A stretch of 64,000 nucleotides of DNA from Pseudomonas sp. Bc-h (GCF_002080045.1 NZ_MUIN01000002.1:187251-251250); one strand, 5' to 3'. Shown: positions 8,172 through 16,921, counted from the first letter of the stretch. A program made the numbers and translations. Notes: generated from the letters alone by a model not told the origin.

Positions 8172-9452
8172 TCAGGAGGACGCCGCCAGTGCAGCGCCCT
8201 GGAATCGGGGGGCGCGTCCCAGCATCAGTAACAGCAGCGGCCCGATCAGGCAGCAGGCCATGCAATACACCAGCATCGCCGAGTAGTCGCCGCTGCGGCT
8301 GAGCATGAAGGCGAACAGCAGCGGAGCGAGGGCAGAGGCCACGGTATTCAGGCCCTGGTGCACACCAAACAGGCGCCCGTACTCACGCAGGCCGAAGTAA
8401 CGTGCGACCAGAAAGGCCGCGATATCGAACTCGGCACCGGCTCCGAAACCCACCAGCATGGCGGCCATCAGCAACATCTGGAAATCCGTGGTGCCACTGA
8501 GGTAAATCATGCAACCGACGGCTGGCATCATCAGGCTGGCCGCTGCCACGGCGGGCGGCCAGAGCCGATCGAGTAGATAGCCGATCAACATCCGGCCGAC
8601 AATCAGGGAGATCCCGAACCCGCTGAAGATCAGTCCGGCATCAGAGGCACTCAGCCCTTTGGACTGCAACAACGGAATGGTGCTGGTGACCATGCCGACC
8701 ACCGAGGACACCACCAGCGACAGGGCCAGATTACAGATCCAGAATTTGCCGGAGCGCATACCCTCGCGAAAGCTCACGCCGGGGAGGGTGAGCAACAGAT
8801 GGTCAGCGGCTTTCTCGGCTAGCTCGGAGCGTTTGACTTCGACACCCGGCAAGCGGAACCACAGCAGGGTCAGCGGCAGAAGCACCACAAGGTTCAGGAT
8901 TGCGAGCATCACGAACGCCGCCCGCCAGTCCCACTGTTCGATACCCCAGCTCATCAGGCGCGGGACGATGGCTGCTGTCAGCCCAGTGCCCGACAAGCCG
9001 ATTGCTAGCGCCAGCCCGCGATTGCGTTCGTACCAGAGGCTCAACAGTTGGGTCCAGGTGACCGCAAGCGTGCCCATGCCGACGATGGGCAGCAGTGCGA
9101 ATGCCAGATACATCGACCAGATCGAATGAGTGAGTTGGGTGGTTGCCAGGTAGCCGAGCACCAGCAACAGCAATGAGATCACCGTCACGCGCTTGATGCC
9201 GTAGCGAAGGTTGAACCAGCCGACCAATTGCAGGGAAATGACGGCGCCGCCGAACAGGAAAGTGATGCACGCCTGCAATTCCGGCCTGGTCCAGCCGAAC
9301 GCCTGGTTCAATGGAACGACCAGGGTTCCAAAGCCATAAAGCAGCGCAGCATTGATGCTGATCGCAACGCCGGCCACGGACAGGATGAGGATCTTCCAGG
9401 CGCTTCGAAATTCGGTGAAATCGATCGCTGCTTCGCTTTTCGAAGAGGTCAT
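8172..9452 (-). CDS. MFS transporter, second of the paralogous pair
   Basis: A 426-residue major facilitator protein with about twelve membrane segments, closely similar to the one at 3971 (shared AALLYGFGTLVVPL, GAGAEFDIAAFLVARYFGLR). The start is ATG 9452 with AAGGAAG seven bases upstream; longer versions lack a ribosome-binding site. It is transcribed towards the ferredoxin/reductase group and away from ditA3. Having two near-duplicate permeases suggests uptake of different resin acids or intermediates, which is inference. Confidence 0.88.
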   Translation of the reverse strand: MTSSKSEAAIDFTEFRSAWKILILSVAGVAISINAALLYGFGTLVVPLNQAFGWTRPELQACITFLFGGAVISLQLVGWFNLRYGIKRVTVISLLLLVLGYLATTQLTHSIWSMYLAFALLPIVGMGTLAVTWTQLLSLWYERNRGLALAIGLSGTGLTAAIVPRLMSWGIEQWDWRAAFVMLAILNLVVLLPLTLLWFRLPGVEVKRSELAEKAADHLLLTLPGVSFREGMRSGKFWICNLALSLVVSSVVGMVTSTIPLLQSKGLSASDAGLIFSGFGISLIVGRMLIGYLLDRLWPPAVAAASLMMPAVGCMIYLSGTTDFQMLLMAAMLVGFGAGAEFDIAAFLVARYFGLREYGRLFGVHQGLNTVASALAPLLFAFMLSRSGDYSAMLVYCMACCLIGPLLLLMLGRAPRFQGAALAASS

Positions 9453-9831
9453 GAATTGGCTTCCTTTATAGGTTTTGTCGAGCCAGGTGTTGGAGCCGTG
9501 CAAGCAACAGCGACGCTATGGTCGTTCTCCCTGAAGAATCGCGTGCAGGATCGAGAATATGGCAGCTGGTTATGTCTGTCTAGCCGTCTGACCCCGCGTC
9601 TCGACCAAATAATAGACATAAATCGAATATATGTTCATCAAATAGGCCAAAAAGTCGTCATAGCAGAAGGCCGAAAAATCCATGGCTGCCCGCTGAAAAA
9701 CTCGCTGATGCTCAAAATCGGGGGTCATGGAGCTACATTGCACCCAAGAGCACAGGATGCGGATGAAATATTTACACATGCTAAGAAAGTGTTCATTATT
9801 GGCGCAACTGAACCTACAACGGAGACAAGAA
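9453..9831. other. Divergent regulatory region, no gene
   Basis: This 379-bp, AT-richer stretch separates the minus-strand MFS from ditA3. It holds the 25-bp inverted repeat at 9613-9637 described separately. I see no convincing coding sequence. Confidence 0.6.
9613..9637. promoter_or_regulatory. Candidate cluster operator, ditA3 copy
   Basis: TAGACAT-N11-ATGTTCA. The spacer AAATCGAATAT is similar to the spacer of the ditI copy. It lies about 195 bp before ditA3 and 160 bp before the divergent MFS. Confidence 0.6.
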
Positions 9832-10068
9832 ATGAGTTCAGAAAAACCGCAATTCAAAGTGGTGGCCGACCGTTCACGCTGCTGCGGCTATGGCCTGTGC
9901 GCCGCCGTTTGCCCCAGCATCTACAAGCTTGACGACGATGGACTGGTCTATCTTGATGATGACCGAGTACCTCCCGAGCTTGAAGACGAAGCCCGCGAAG
10001 GCGCCGCAGCCTGCCCGGCCGAAGCGATCTGGCTCGAACCCCTCGATACTCCCGACAACGCTGCCTGA
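9832..10068 (+). CDS. ditA3: Ring-hydroxylating dioxygenase ferredoxin, 3Fe-4S/4Fe-4S type
   Basis: A 78-residue single-cluster ferredoxin. The ligand region is C17-C18-x4-C23-x3-C27-P, with a remote Cys in AAACPAEAI near residue 61. The position where a 4Fe-4S ferredoxin would have its second Cys (residue 20) is Tyr, so a 3Fe-4S cluster is possible. This matches the known peculiarity of the diterpenoid dioxygenase, which uses such a ferredoxin instead of a Rieske one. The start is ATG 9832 after GGAGACAAG. It is the first gene of the run A3-B-C-D-E. Its oxygenase partners lie 9 kb away at 18913 and 20373. Confidence 0.85.
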   Translation: MSSEKPQFKVVADRSRCCGYGLCAAVCPSIYKLDDDGLVYLDDDRVPPELEDEAREGAAACPAEAIWLEPLDTPDNAA

Positions 10069-10139
10069 GTCGTTGCCTGACGACGCTTTTGCCGTCAGCA
10101 ATCGAACAACCGTGTGCGCATGAACAGGGGAAGGAAAGG

Positions 10140-10901
10140 ATGGCAGGTCGTTTGCAGGAAAAAGTGGTTTTGATCACCGGAACCGGTGGTGGACAGGGTC
10201 GCGTAGCGGCGCTGAAATTCGCTCGTGAAGGCGCAGTCGTGGTGGGGTGTGATACCAACGCCGGCGCGCACGAGGAAACCGTCGCGCTGATGCGTGCAGA
10301 AGGGCTGAAATTACACGGATCGGCACCCGTCGATCTTGGAGATCCTGAGCAAGCCAAGGCTTGGATCGAAGCAGCCGTGCAGGAACATGGCCGCATCGAT
10401 GTGTTGTACAACAACGCTTCGGCGGCGAAATTCGGGCCGGTGAGCGAGCTGTCCATCGAGGACTGGCAATTCACCATGCGCAACGAAATCGATTTGCTGT
10501 TCTACACCACCAAATATGCCTGGAATCATCTGGCTGAACAGCGCGGCGTCATCATCAATATTTCCTCGACGGCAGGCTGGGGCGGTTCAAAAGTCGCGGG
10601 CATCAGCGCACATGCCGCCGCCAAAGGCGCGGTCATAGCCTTCACCCGGCAACTTGCCGTCGAAGGCGCTCCGGTGGGTATAAGGGCGGTGAGCATCAGC
10701 CCTGGATTCATCGCCACGCCAGGCACTGCGGCGTTCATGGAAAACCCGAAGGTTCGTGCAGCGCTGCTCGATGGCGTGCTGATGGATCGACCGGGAGAGC
10801 CGGAAGAGGTCGTTGCCATGGCGCTGTTCGTTGCCTCTGCCGAGGCCTCCTTCATCACAGGCTCCGACATCGTCATCGATGGCGGTTTGTTGGCAATCTG
10901 A
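10140..10901 (+). CDS. ditB: SDR-family dehydrogenase with altered active site
   Basis: A 253-residue SDR, start ATG 10140 after GGGGAAGGAAAGG. The cofactor loop TGTGGGQG and YNNAS are present, but the catalytic YxxxK reads HAAAK: the codon is CAT, so His replaces the active-site Tyr, and the spacing from the catalytic Ser is two residues longer than usual. In the dit pathway the position after the dioxygenase suggests dihydrodiol dehydrogenation. Either His can act as the base here or the step is spontaneous or done by another SDR. It sits between ditA3 and ditC in one transcription unit. Confidence 0.85.
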   Translation: MAGRLQEKVVLITGTGGGQGRVAALKFAREGAVVVGCDTNAGAHEETVALMRAEGLKLHGSAPVDLGDPEQAKAWIEAAVQEHGRIDVLYNNASAAKFGPVSELSIEDWQFTMRNEIDLLFYTTKYAWNHLAEQRGVIINISSTAGWGGSKVAGISAHAAAKGAVIAFTRQLAVEGAPVGIRAVSISPGFIATPGTAAFMENPKVRAALLDGVLMDRPGEPEEVVAMALFVASAEASFITGSDIVIDGGLLAI

Positions 10902-10917
10902 CTGACACCCACCTGAC

Positions 10918-10925
10918 AAGAACAA
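10918..10925 (+). promoter_or_regulatory. Hfq/Crc-type motif before ditC
   Basis: AAGAACAA followed by AAGG lies 14 bases before the ditC ATG. It fits AAnAAnAA and overlaps the ribosome-binding site. Confidence 0.45.
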
Positions 10926-10938
10926 AAGGCGCATTCAC

Positions 10939-11880
10939 ATGGACATCATCGGTATTGGTTATCTGGGTTTTGAAACGCCAGACCTGGACGCGTGGCGCGA
11001 ATACGGCCCGCAGGTCATGGGTTTTGGGATCGCGCCGTCGCCTGCCAGCGACAAAGAATCGCTGTACTTCAAGATAGACGACCGGCGGCACCGCTTTGCC
11101 TTCCACCCCGGCAAAGTCGACCGCCTGGCCTACATCGGCTGGGAGGCCATGGGCAGACAGGCGTTCGATGCGGCGATCAAGACCTTCGAAGCCAATCACG
11201 TCGAGATCACCCGCGGCGACGCTGCCCTCTGCGAGAAGCGCGGTGTTCGCGAGCTGATTCGCTTTCGCGACCCGGTCGGCTATCAACACGAATTGTTCTA
11301 CGGCCAGAAGTGGACGCCCCGTTCATTCATGCCGGGCCGTCCCCATGGTGGCTTTCTTGCCAATGAGCGGGGGGCAGGGCACGTGGTCGTCATCACCCCC
11401 GAGTACACCGACGAACTGGAAGACTTCCTGACGCGGATCATGGGTTTTCACTGGTACGGCGCCGGAGCAGGCAAGGGGCGTACCGGATTCTTCCGTTCCA
11501 AACTCAATCACCACACCAGCCATGACATCGCCTATGGTCATGGTGTCGGGCGCATGGGTGTCCAGCACGTCGGCCTGTTCGTGAACAGCATTCGCGACGT
11601 CGGTGAAACCTACGATATCGTCAAGAAGCGCGAACTGCCGATGATGATGACGCTGGGGCAACACACCCAGGATCCGCATCTTTCGTTCTATCACTTCACG
11701 CCGTCGGGTTTCGCCTTCGAAACCATCGCTGAAATCGAACCCTGGCAGGGCGACCCTTTCGAACTCAATCCTGAGTGCCTGAGTCTGTGGGGGCATGAAA
11801 TGGTCGGGCCGATTCTTGGCCCGAGCGTCAAGACGCCCGAAGAGGTCCTGGACCCGGAATACCTGGCGAGCACGCGCTGA
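10939..11880 (+). CDS. ditC: Type I extradiol ring-cleavage dioxygenase
   Basis: A 313-residue two-domain vicinal-oxygen-chelate enzyme that opens a catecholic ring by meta-cleavage using Fe(II). The predicted metal ligands are His148 (GHVVVIT), His210 (GVQHVGLF) and Glu261 (GFAFETIAEI), nearly the same numbering as in BphC-type enzymes. A further conserved His/Tyr set is in LSFYHFTPSG. In the diterpenoid pathway it would cleave the aromatic C ring of a 7-oxo-11,12-dihydroxy intermediate. It is followed one base later by ditD. Confidence 0.93.
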   Translation: MDIIGIGYLGFETPDLDAWREYGPQVMGFGIAPSPASDKESLYFKIDDRRHRFAFHPGKVDRLAYIGWEAMGRQAFDAAIKTFEANHVEITRGDAALCEKRGVRELIRFRDPVGYQHELFYGQKWTPRSFMPGRPHGGFLANERGAGHVVVITPEYTDELEDFLTRIMGFHWYGAGAGKGRTGFFRSKLNHHTSHDIAYGHGVGRMGVQHVGLFVNSIRDVGETYDIVKKRELPMMMTLGQHTQDPHLSFYHFTPSGFAFETIAEIEPWQGDPFELNPECLSLWGHEMVGPILGPSVKTPEEVLDPEYLASTR

Positions 11881-11881
11881 A

Positions 11882-12763
11882 ATGCGCCTGTTAAGGGTCG
11901 AGTATCGCGCAGAATGCTTCTGGGCCTTGCTCGATGCTGACTCAGCCAACCTGCAGCGTATTCGTGGGCCATTTGCCGAATGGGCTGGCGAATACGCATC
12001 CCGGGGCATTGCCGCGCTGGCGCTGGACAAGGTCGGTATAGCGTTGGCGCAATGCCGGATCCTGCCGCCACTGGAGCCCGGCGCTCGGGTTTTTGGCGTG
12101 GGTCTGAATTACCTCAGCCACCTGCAGCATCTGGGGAGTACCGCCCCGGAGCACCCGCTGGGCTATATCAAGCCGGAATCTGCGCTGGTGGGCGCTTCAG
12201 ACGACATCCAGTACCCCGCGCTGACCGCGCAACTCGACTACGAAGTGGAGCTTGTCGCGGTCATCGCTCGTGCCCTGGGTGATGAGCCTTGCGCCAGTGC
12301 CTGCCTGCTCGGCTACACCTGCGGCAATGACATCAGCGCCCGGGATGCGGGCAAACGGATCGGCCGCCTCGATCTGCTGACCCAGAAGGCCATGGATCGC
12401 ACGACGCCGGTCGGCCCATGGGTCGTCACCGTCGATGAAATCGGCGTCGGACAACCGCACCTGGACATCGAATTGTCGGTCAACGATGAACGTCGCCAGT
12501 TCGACAACACCCGACAGATGCTTTTCCCAATCGATGAGTTGCTCAACTACGTCGACGCTCGGATAACGCTGCAGCCCGGCGATCTGGTGTTCACGGGTTC
12601 AACCCACGGTGTGGGCCTTGAGGATGGCCGTTTTCTCCAGCCGGGCGATCGGGTCGAGGTTCGTATCGAGGGGATTGGCAGCATGAGCAACCGCGTCAGC
12701 CAGCCACGGGTTCTCACTACAGCACGTTCGGTGGGCAGGCTTGGCCAGCCTGTCAGCCCATGA
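11882..12763 (+). CDS. ditD: FAH-family hydrolase/isomerase/decarboxylase
   Basis: A 293-residue fumarylacetoacetate-hydrolase-fold protein, start ATG 11882, one base after the ditC stop. The metal-binding acidic set is seen in LDYEVELVAVI (Glu-x-Glu) and GNDISARDA, with the later GDLVFTGSTHGVG loop. Family members hydrolyse C-C bonds, isomerise or decarboxylate ring-fission products, which suits a place right after the extradiol dioxygenase. Two further FAH-family genes occur at 17801 and 26797, so the division of labour is open. It overlaps ditE by four bases. Confidence 0.88.
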   Translation: MRLLRVEYRAECFWALLDADSANLQRIRGPFAEWAGEYASRGIAALALDKVGIALAQCRILPPLEPGARVFGVGLNYLSHLQHLGSTAPEHPLGYIKPESALVGASDDIQYPALTAQLDYEVELVAVIARALGDEPCASACLLGYTCGNDISARDAGKRIGRLDLLTQKAMDRTTPVGPWVVTVDEIGVGQPHLDIELSVNDERRQFDNTRQMLFPIDELLNYVDARITLQPGDLVFTGSTHGVGLEDGRFLQPGDRVEVRIEGIGSMSNRVSQPRVLTTARSVGRLGQPVSP

Positions 12764-14403
12764 GCGATCTTTCGGGGCTAAGCCCGGACGAGCCAGCGGT
12801 AACCCGCGCCCAGCCGGCCTCAGCGTGGGCGCCAATACGCAATCGCAGTTTCCGCTGGTTGTGGTGCGGTGGCGCCATGGTCAATCTGGCGATCTGGATG
12901 CAGACCGTCGGTGCCGCCTGGATCATGACCTTGCTGTCGACCTCACCGCTGATGGTCTCGCTGGTGCAGACGGCAATCTCCCTGCCAGCATTTCTGTTCG
13001 GATTGCCCGGTGGCGTGATCGCCGATCTGGTCGACCGTCGCAAATGGCTGATGATGACCCAGGGCGTCATGCTGATCGCGGCGGCAGCCCTGAGCGTCTT
13101 GTCGTCGCTGGACATGCTCAGCGACTGGTCATTGCTGGCGTTCACGTTTTTGCTGGGCACCGGCAGTGCGCTCAGCATGTCAGCCTGGATGGTCACGATC
13201 GTCTCGGTGTTGCCGCGGGATCAGGTTCCGGCGGCGATTTCCCTGAACGGTATTTCCACCAATGCCGCCCGCGCGCTGGGCCCGGCGCTGGCTGGCGGGT
13301 TGATCGCCTATTGGAATGCCGCCTCGGTGTTCGTGATCATCACGGTGTGCCTGGCGCTGGTCATCGTGCTGGTTGCCGCATTCACCCCTCGTCAGACGCC
13401 TCACGGCCTGCCAGCGGAAAATTTTGCCGCAGGCCTGCGCAGTGGCGTGCGTTACATACGGCATTCCGCGGTGCTGGTCAGCGCATTGAAACAGGTCTTC
13501 ATCTTCACGCTGAGTGCCAGCGCGCTGTGGGCGCTGCTGCCATTGGTCGCCAAGCACGAGTTGGGAATGGACGCCGGAGGCTACGGCCTGTTGATGGGTT
13601 TTCTGGGCGCCGGTGCGGTGGTCGGGGCTTTGAATCTCACGGCCATGTACCGCCGCTTTCCCCTGCGTGTTCTGATCATCGCAGGCACTGCGGGATTCGC
13701 GCTTGCCACGCTGGTAGCCGCGCTGTCCCACAGCCGGTGGGCGGTGTGTGGAACGTTGATGATCGCCGGGATGTCCTGGATGGCCGTCAACGCGACGATT
13801 TCAACAGTGGTACAAACCTGCGCGGCGAACTGGGTACGCGCCCGGGTCGCGTCGGTCTACCTGCTGATGCTGATGGGGGCAATGGCTATCGGCGGCGCTA
13901 TCTGGGGAACACTCGCCGAGTACCTGGGCTTGCAGAACAGCCTGGTGCTGGCAGCGGTGACACTTGGGGTTGGTCTGATTCTGACTCGCAGCGGTCGCCT
14001 GGAACTGGGGCAAGAGGCCGATTACGCCAGCGCGATTCAGCCGACAGACCGATTATTGGTACCCGAGCAGTTGAACCCTGGCCCCGGCCCGGTCTCGATT
14101 GAACTGGCGTACCGGGTCGCCCCGGACGACCGTGCCAACTTCATCGCGATTGCTTACGCGGTTGGCCAGTCCAGGCGTCGCAACGGAGCGAAGAATTGGC
14201 GGCTTTATCACGACCTCGACGAAGACGGCCATTATGTGGAGCGTTTCATCGTCGAGTCGTGGCTGGACTACCTACGTCAGCAGTCGCGAACCACTCAGGC
14301 AGATCAGCTTCTGGAGGCCCGCTTGAGTGGCATGCGCTGTGACGCGCAGATATCGAGGCGCTACATTCATCAGCCGCTCGCCGGTGCCCCGGAAAATAAC
14401 TGA
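12760..14403 (+). CDS. ditE: MFS permease with fused C-terminal ABM-like domain
   Basis: A 547-residue protein translated from an ATGA overlap with ditD. Residues about 30-420 hold the MFS membrane segments of the exporter type that resembles enterobactin exporters (FGLPGGVIADLVDRRKWL). From about 430 to the end it is soluble, with an antibiotic-monooxygenase-like pattern (PVSIELAYRVAPDDRANFI, YHDLDEDGHYVERFIVESW). Such fusions occur in MFS proteins of unknown substrate. In dit loci this permease is thought to move diterpenoids; uptake versus efflux cannot be told from sequence. Confidence 0.85.
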   Translation: MSDLSGLSPDEPAVTRAQPASAWAPIRNRSFRWLWCGGAMVNLAIWMQTVGAAWIMTLLSTSPLMVSLVQTAISLPAFLFGLPGGVIADLVDRRKWLMMTQGVMLIAAAALSVLSSLDMLSDWSLLAFTFLLGTGSALSMSAWMVTIVSVLPRDQVPAAISLNGISTNAARALGPALAGGLIAYWNAASVFVIITVCLALVIVLVAAFTPRQTPHGLPAENFAAGLRSGVRYIRHSAVLVSALKQVFIFTLSASALWALLPLVAKHELGMDAGGYGLLMGFLGAGAVVGALNLTAMYRRFPLRVLIIAGTAGFALATLVAALSHSRWAVCGTLMIAGMSWMAVNATISTVVQTCAANWVRARVASVYLLMLMGAMAIGGAIWGTLAEYLGLQNSLVLAAVTLGVGLILTRSGRLELGQEADYASAIQPTDRLLVPEQLNPGPGPVSIELAYRVAPDDRANFIAIAYAVGQSRRRNGAKNWRLYHDLDEDGHYVERFIVESWLDYLRQQSRTTQADQLLEARLSGMRCDAQISRRYIHQPLAGAPENN

Positions 14404-14412
14404 GTGGTTTCA

Positions 14413-14430
14413 GTATTAAACTTTTAATAC
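14413..14430. promoter_or_regulatory. Inverted repeat before ditR
   Basis: GTATTAAA-CT-TTTAATAC, a perfect 8-bp-arm inverted repeat 53 bp before ditR. It is a candidate autoregulatory site for the IclR protein or an AT-rich promoter element. Confidence 0.5.
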
Positions 14431-14482
14431 GCTGTCGTTCTCAGGCTAGAATGCCGCATCGCCAGATCACCCGGTATTCAAG

Positions 14483-15304
14483 ATGCCTCGTACCCAGACC
14501 GACAGCAGTGCTCCACAACGTCCCGACACGGCTGAAACCACCACCGACGTCCAGAAAGGCGCGGTCAGCGTCAAGCCGGTTTCGAATGCTATCCGCATCC
14601 TTCGTCACCTGAGCCAGGCCGGCACTCCGGAGCGCTCGGTGGATCTGGCGAGAATTCTGGGTATCAATCCCAGCACCTGCTTCAACATCTTGCGCACCCT
14701 GGTCATGGAAGACGTGGTGGATTTCAATCCACTGTCCAAACGGTATTCCGCAGGGCTGGGCCTTGCGCGATTGGTCGAACAATTGGTGACTCAGGGCCAG
14801 CGAGTCGAGTTCGCCAAACCATTGCTGCAGGAACTGGCTGCCCGTTTGCGCGTCACGGTAACCCTGTGGCGCCGCATGGGCCCTGACCGCATTGTCATTG
14901 TCAGCTCTGCCGCGAGTCCCACCGACGTACGCATCGACATGGCCGAAGGGCAACGCTTGCCGATTCTGATGGGGGCAAGCGGGCGGCTGTTCGCCACCCG
15001 GATGGATCTGGATGAGGAAAAAATCAGGGACGATTTCGAGGCCATTCGGTGGGCGCGTCCTTTGCCGCTCAAGGTCTATCGCCAGGATGTGGCGCTTGCG
15101 GCCGAGCGGGGCTGGGCGGTGGATGATGGATACTTTTCCATCGGCATCCTGGCCATTGCGGCGCCAGTGTTTTCCCCGTCTGGCAACATAGACTTCACGG
15201 TATCGGCCGTGCTGTTCAGAGGCCAGCGCGATGAAGAAGGAATCGAGGAAATCGGTCGGACCCTCGTGACGTTCTGCGCAGAGCTGAGCAAGGTGCTGTT
15301 TTAA
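14483..15304 (+). CDS. ditR: IclR-family regulator
   Basis: A 273-residue IclR protein. The N-terminal winged helix-turn-helix spans about residues 33-90 (SVKPVSNAIRILRHLSQAG, LARILGINPSTCFNILRTL). The effector-binding domain follows, with GRLFATR and the typical C-terminal SGNIDFTVSAVLF. IclR proteins commonly activate aromatic catabolic operons in response to an intermediate, and ditR is the recognised regulator of the diterpenoid genes. A natural target is the 25-bp inverted repeat shared by dit promoters, but TetR-type DitK is an equal candidate. It is convergent with ditF. Confidence 0.9.
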   Translation: MPRTQTDSSAPQRPDTAETTTDVQKGAVSVKPVSNAIRILRHLSQAGTPERSVDLARILGINPSTCFNILRTLVMEDVVDFNPLSKRYSAGLGLARLVEQLVTQGQRVEFAKPLLQELAARLRVTVTLWRRMGPDRIVIVSSAASPTDVRIDMAEGQRLPILMGASGRLFATRMDLDEEKIRDDFEAIRWARPLPLKVYRQDVALAAERGWAVDDGYFSIGILAIAAPVFSPSGNIDFTVSAVLFRGQRDEEGIEEIGRTLVTFCAELSKVLF

Positions 15305-15325
15305 GCACTCTGCCCAGCCTGTTGC

Positions 15326-16519
15326 TCAGTCCCTGGCCAGCAGGAGGCTGCCTCCCAACGGGCCGCCCCCTGCGGCAACGGCGGCGACGGTGTGAGGCCG
15401 GGTCTGACGACCCTCGGCGCGCCCCCAAAGCTGCAGACACGCTTCATGCACATAACCCAGCCCGTGGGTCCGGCCGCCGGACAATTGCCCGCCATTGGTG
15501 TTGATCGGTAACTGGCCGGTCAATGCAATACGCTCCCCACCTTCGACGAATGCACCACTTTGCCCGGTCGGGCACAGGCCCAAGGCTTCCAGCCAGATCA
15601 TCGTCAGGATCGAAAACCCATCGTAAAGCTGTGCCGAACCGACATCAGACGGCGCGTAGTCGGTGCGCGCCCACATCATGCGGCCCACGTCGAACGCCGC
15701 CATTTGCGTCAACGAGATCTGGTCCCACGACCAAGGCTGATCGAGCGCCGCCCCCATTGCCTCGATACGGATCGGCTGATGCCGCGTATCTCTGGCGACG
15801 TCCCGACGAGACAGCACAATGGCGGTAGAAGCATCGCAGTGAACGTCACAGTCGAACATGCGCAGCGGCGAGGAGATCATCCTCGATGCCATGTAGTCGT
15901 CCAGGGTCAGGGGCGTGCGATAGATGGCCTTGGGATTACGCTGAGCGTTGGCTCGACAGGTCAACGCGATCTGTGCCAGTTGTTCCGGCCGGGTGCCGTA
16001 TTCGTGGAAGTGGCGTTGCGCATACAGCGCCATCAGGTTGATGCCCGAATGGACGTTGAACGGGGTAAACCACTGCCAGGCATGACTGCTGTCCCGCCCC
16101 TGGGTTTTTGCACTCAAGGCCCCGGCCTGCTTGTTGTGCTGGCGGGCCGAGGCTTCGGTAATGGTGCGGAACACCAGCACATGTCGACACAAGCCTGCGG
16201 CGATGGCCATAGCGCCGTTGATGACTCCCGCCAACGGGCCAGGCCCTTCGTAGCCGGCGCCAAACCAGTTGACGTTCAGCCCCAGTGCAGTCTTCAGCGC
16301 ACTGGGCCCCACCGGGGAAAAGGGATCGCCATTGTTGTTGTCACCGGGCCAGCAGGCGACACCGTCGATGTCCTCACGGGTCAGCCCGGCATCGGCGATG
16401 GCTTCAAGACACGCCTCCAGTGTCAGGCGCATGGCCGACTTGCTGGAGGGTCGGCCCACCTCCGACTGACCGATACCGGTGATGGCGACGTCTTTCTCGT
16501 AACGATGATCGAACATCAT
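15326..16519 (-). CDS. ditF: Thiolase-superfamily (SCP-x-like) protein lacking the usual Cys
   Basis: A 397-residue lipid-transfer/thiolase-like protein; tandem ATGs allow a start at 16519 or 16516. It has the thiolase pattern EACLEAIADAGLTREDIDGV and a C-terminal GGRTHGLGYVHEA. Where thiolases carry the nucleophilic Cys after the first strand, this protein reads FGAGYEGPGPLAG, so it should not be a true thiolase. Relatives such as Ltp2 in steroid side-chain breakdown are retro-aldolases that need a DUF35 partner, and such a gene lies directly upstream (16520-16921). A C-C cleaving role is inferred. Confidence 0.85.
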   Translation of the reverse strand: MMFDHRYEKDVAITGIGQSEVGRPSSKSAMRLTLEACLEAIADAGLTREDIDGVACWPGDNNNGDPFSPVGPSALKTALGLNVNWFGAGYEGPGPLAGVINGAMAIAAGLCRHVLVFRTITEASARQHNKQAGALSAKTQGRDSSHAWQWFTPFNVHSGINLMALYAQRHFHEYGTRPEQLAQIALTCRANAQRNPKAIYRTPLTLDDYMASRMISSPLRMFDCDVHCDASTAIVLSRRDVARDTRHQPIRIEAMGAALDQPWSWDQISLTQMAAFDVGRMMWARTDYAPSDVGSAQLYDGFSILTMIWLEALGLCPTGQSGAFVEGGERIALTGQLPINTNGGQLSGGRTHGLGYVHEACLQLWGRAEGRQTRPHTVAAVAAGGGPLGGSLLLARD

Positions 16520-16921
16520 TCATCCTTCATCCTTCTCGAACAGGGGCAGCCAGACATCCTCGACGTTGTCGAATGTGACATGCACGCGCATGCCGATGCT
16601 GACCGAAAGCGGGTCACAACCGATGACATTACTCAGGAAGCGCAATCCAGGCTGTTCGATCAGCTCGATGATCGCCACCACAAAGGGGATGTCGAGTTCG
16701 GGCGTCCACTGTTGATGATTCACGGTGAAGCTGGCGACCGAGCCCTTGCCGGAAACGGCGCGGGGGTTGACGTCGAAGCTGGCGCAGCGCGGACAGATGG
16801 GCGAGGGCGGATGAAAGAACCGCCTGCAGGCATCGCAGTGGTGAATGAGCAGCTGACCGTCTTTGCCACCTTGCCAGAAGGCACGGTTATCGGCGTTCAG
16901 TGCAGGAAGTTTTCTGGGCAT
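16520..16921 (-). CDS. DUF35 zinc-ribbon/OB-fold acyl-CoA-associated protein
   Basis: A 133-residue protein with an N-terminal rubredoxin-like zinc ribbon (Cys29, Cys32, Cys43, Cys46) followed by an OB fold (GSVASFTVNHQQW, DIPFVVAIIELIEQPGLRFLSNVIG). DUF35 proteins act as acyl-CoA-binding partners of thiolase-like enzymes, as in ChsH2/Ltp2 for steroids. Its stop is immediately followed by the ditF start codon, so the pair is co-translated and probably forms one complex. Confidence 0.88.
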   Translation of the reverse strand: MPRKLPALNADNRAFWQGGKDGQLLIHHCDACRRFFHPPSPICPRCASFDVNPRAVSGKGSVASFTVNHQQWTPELDIPFVVAIIELIEQPGLRFLSNVIGCDPLSVSIGMRVHVTFDNVEDVWLPLFEKDEG

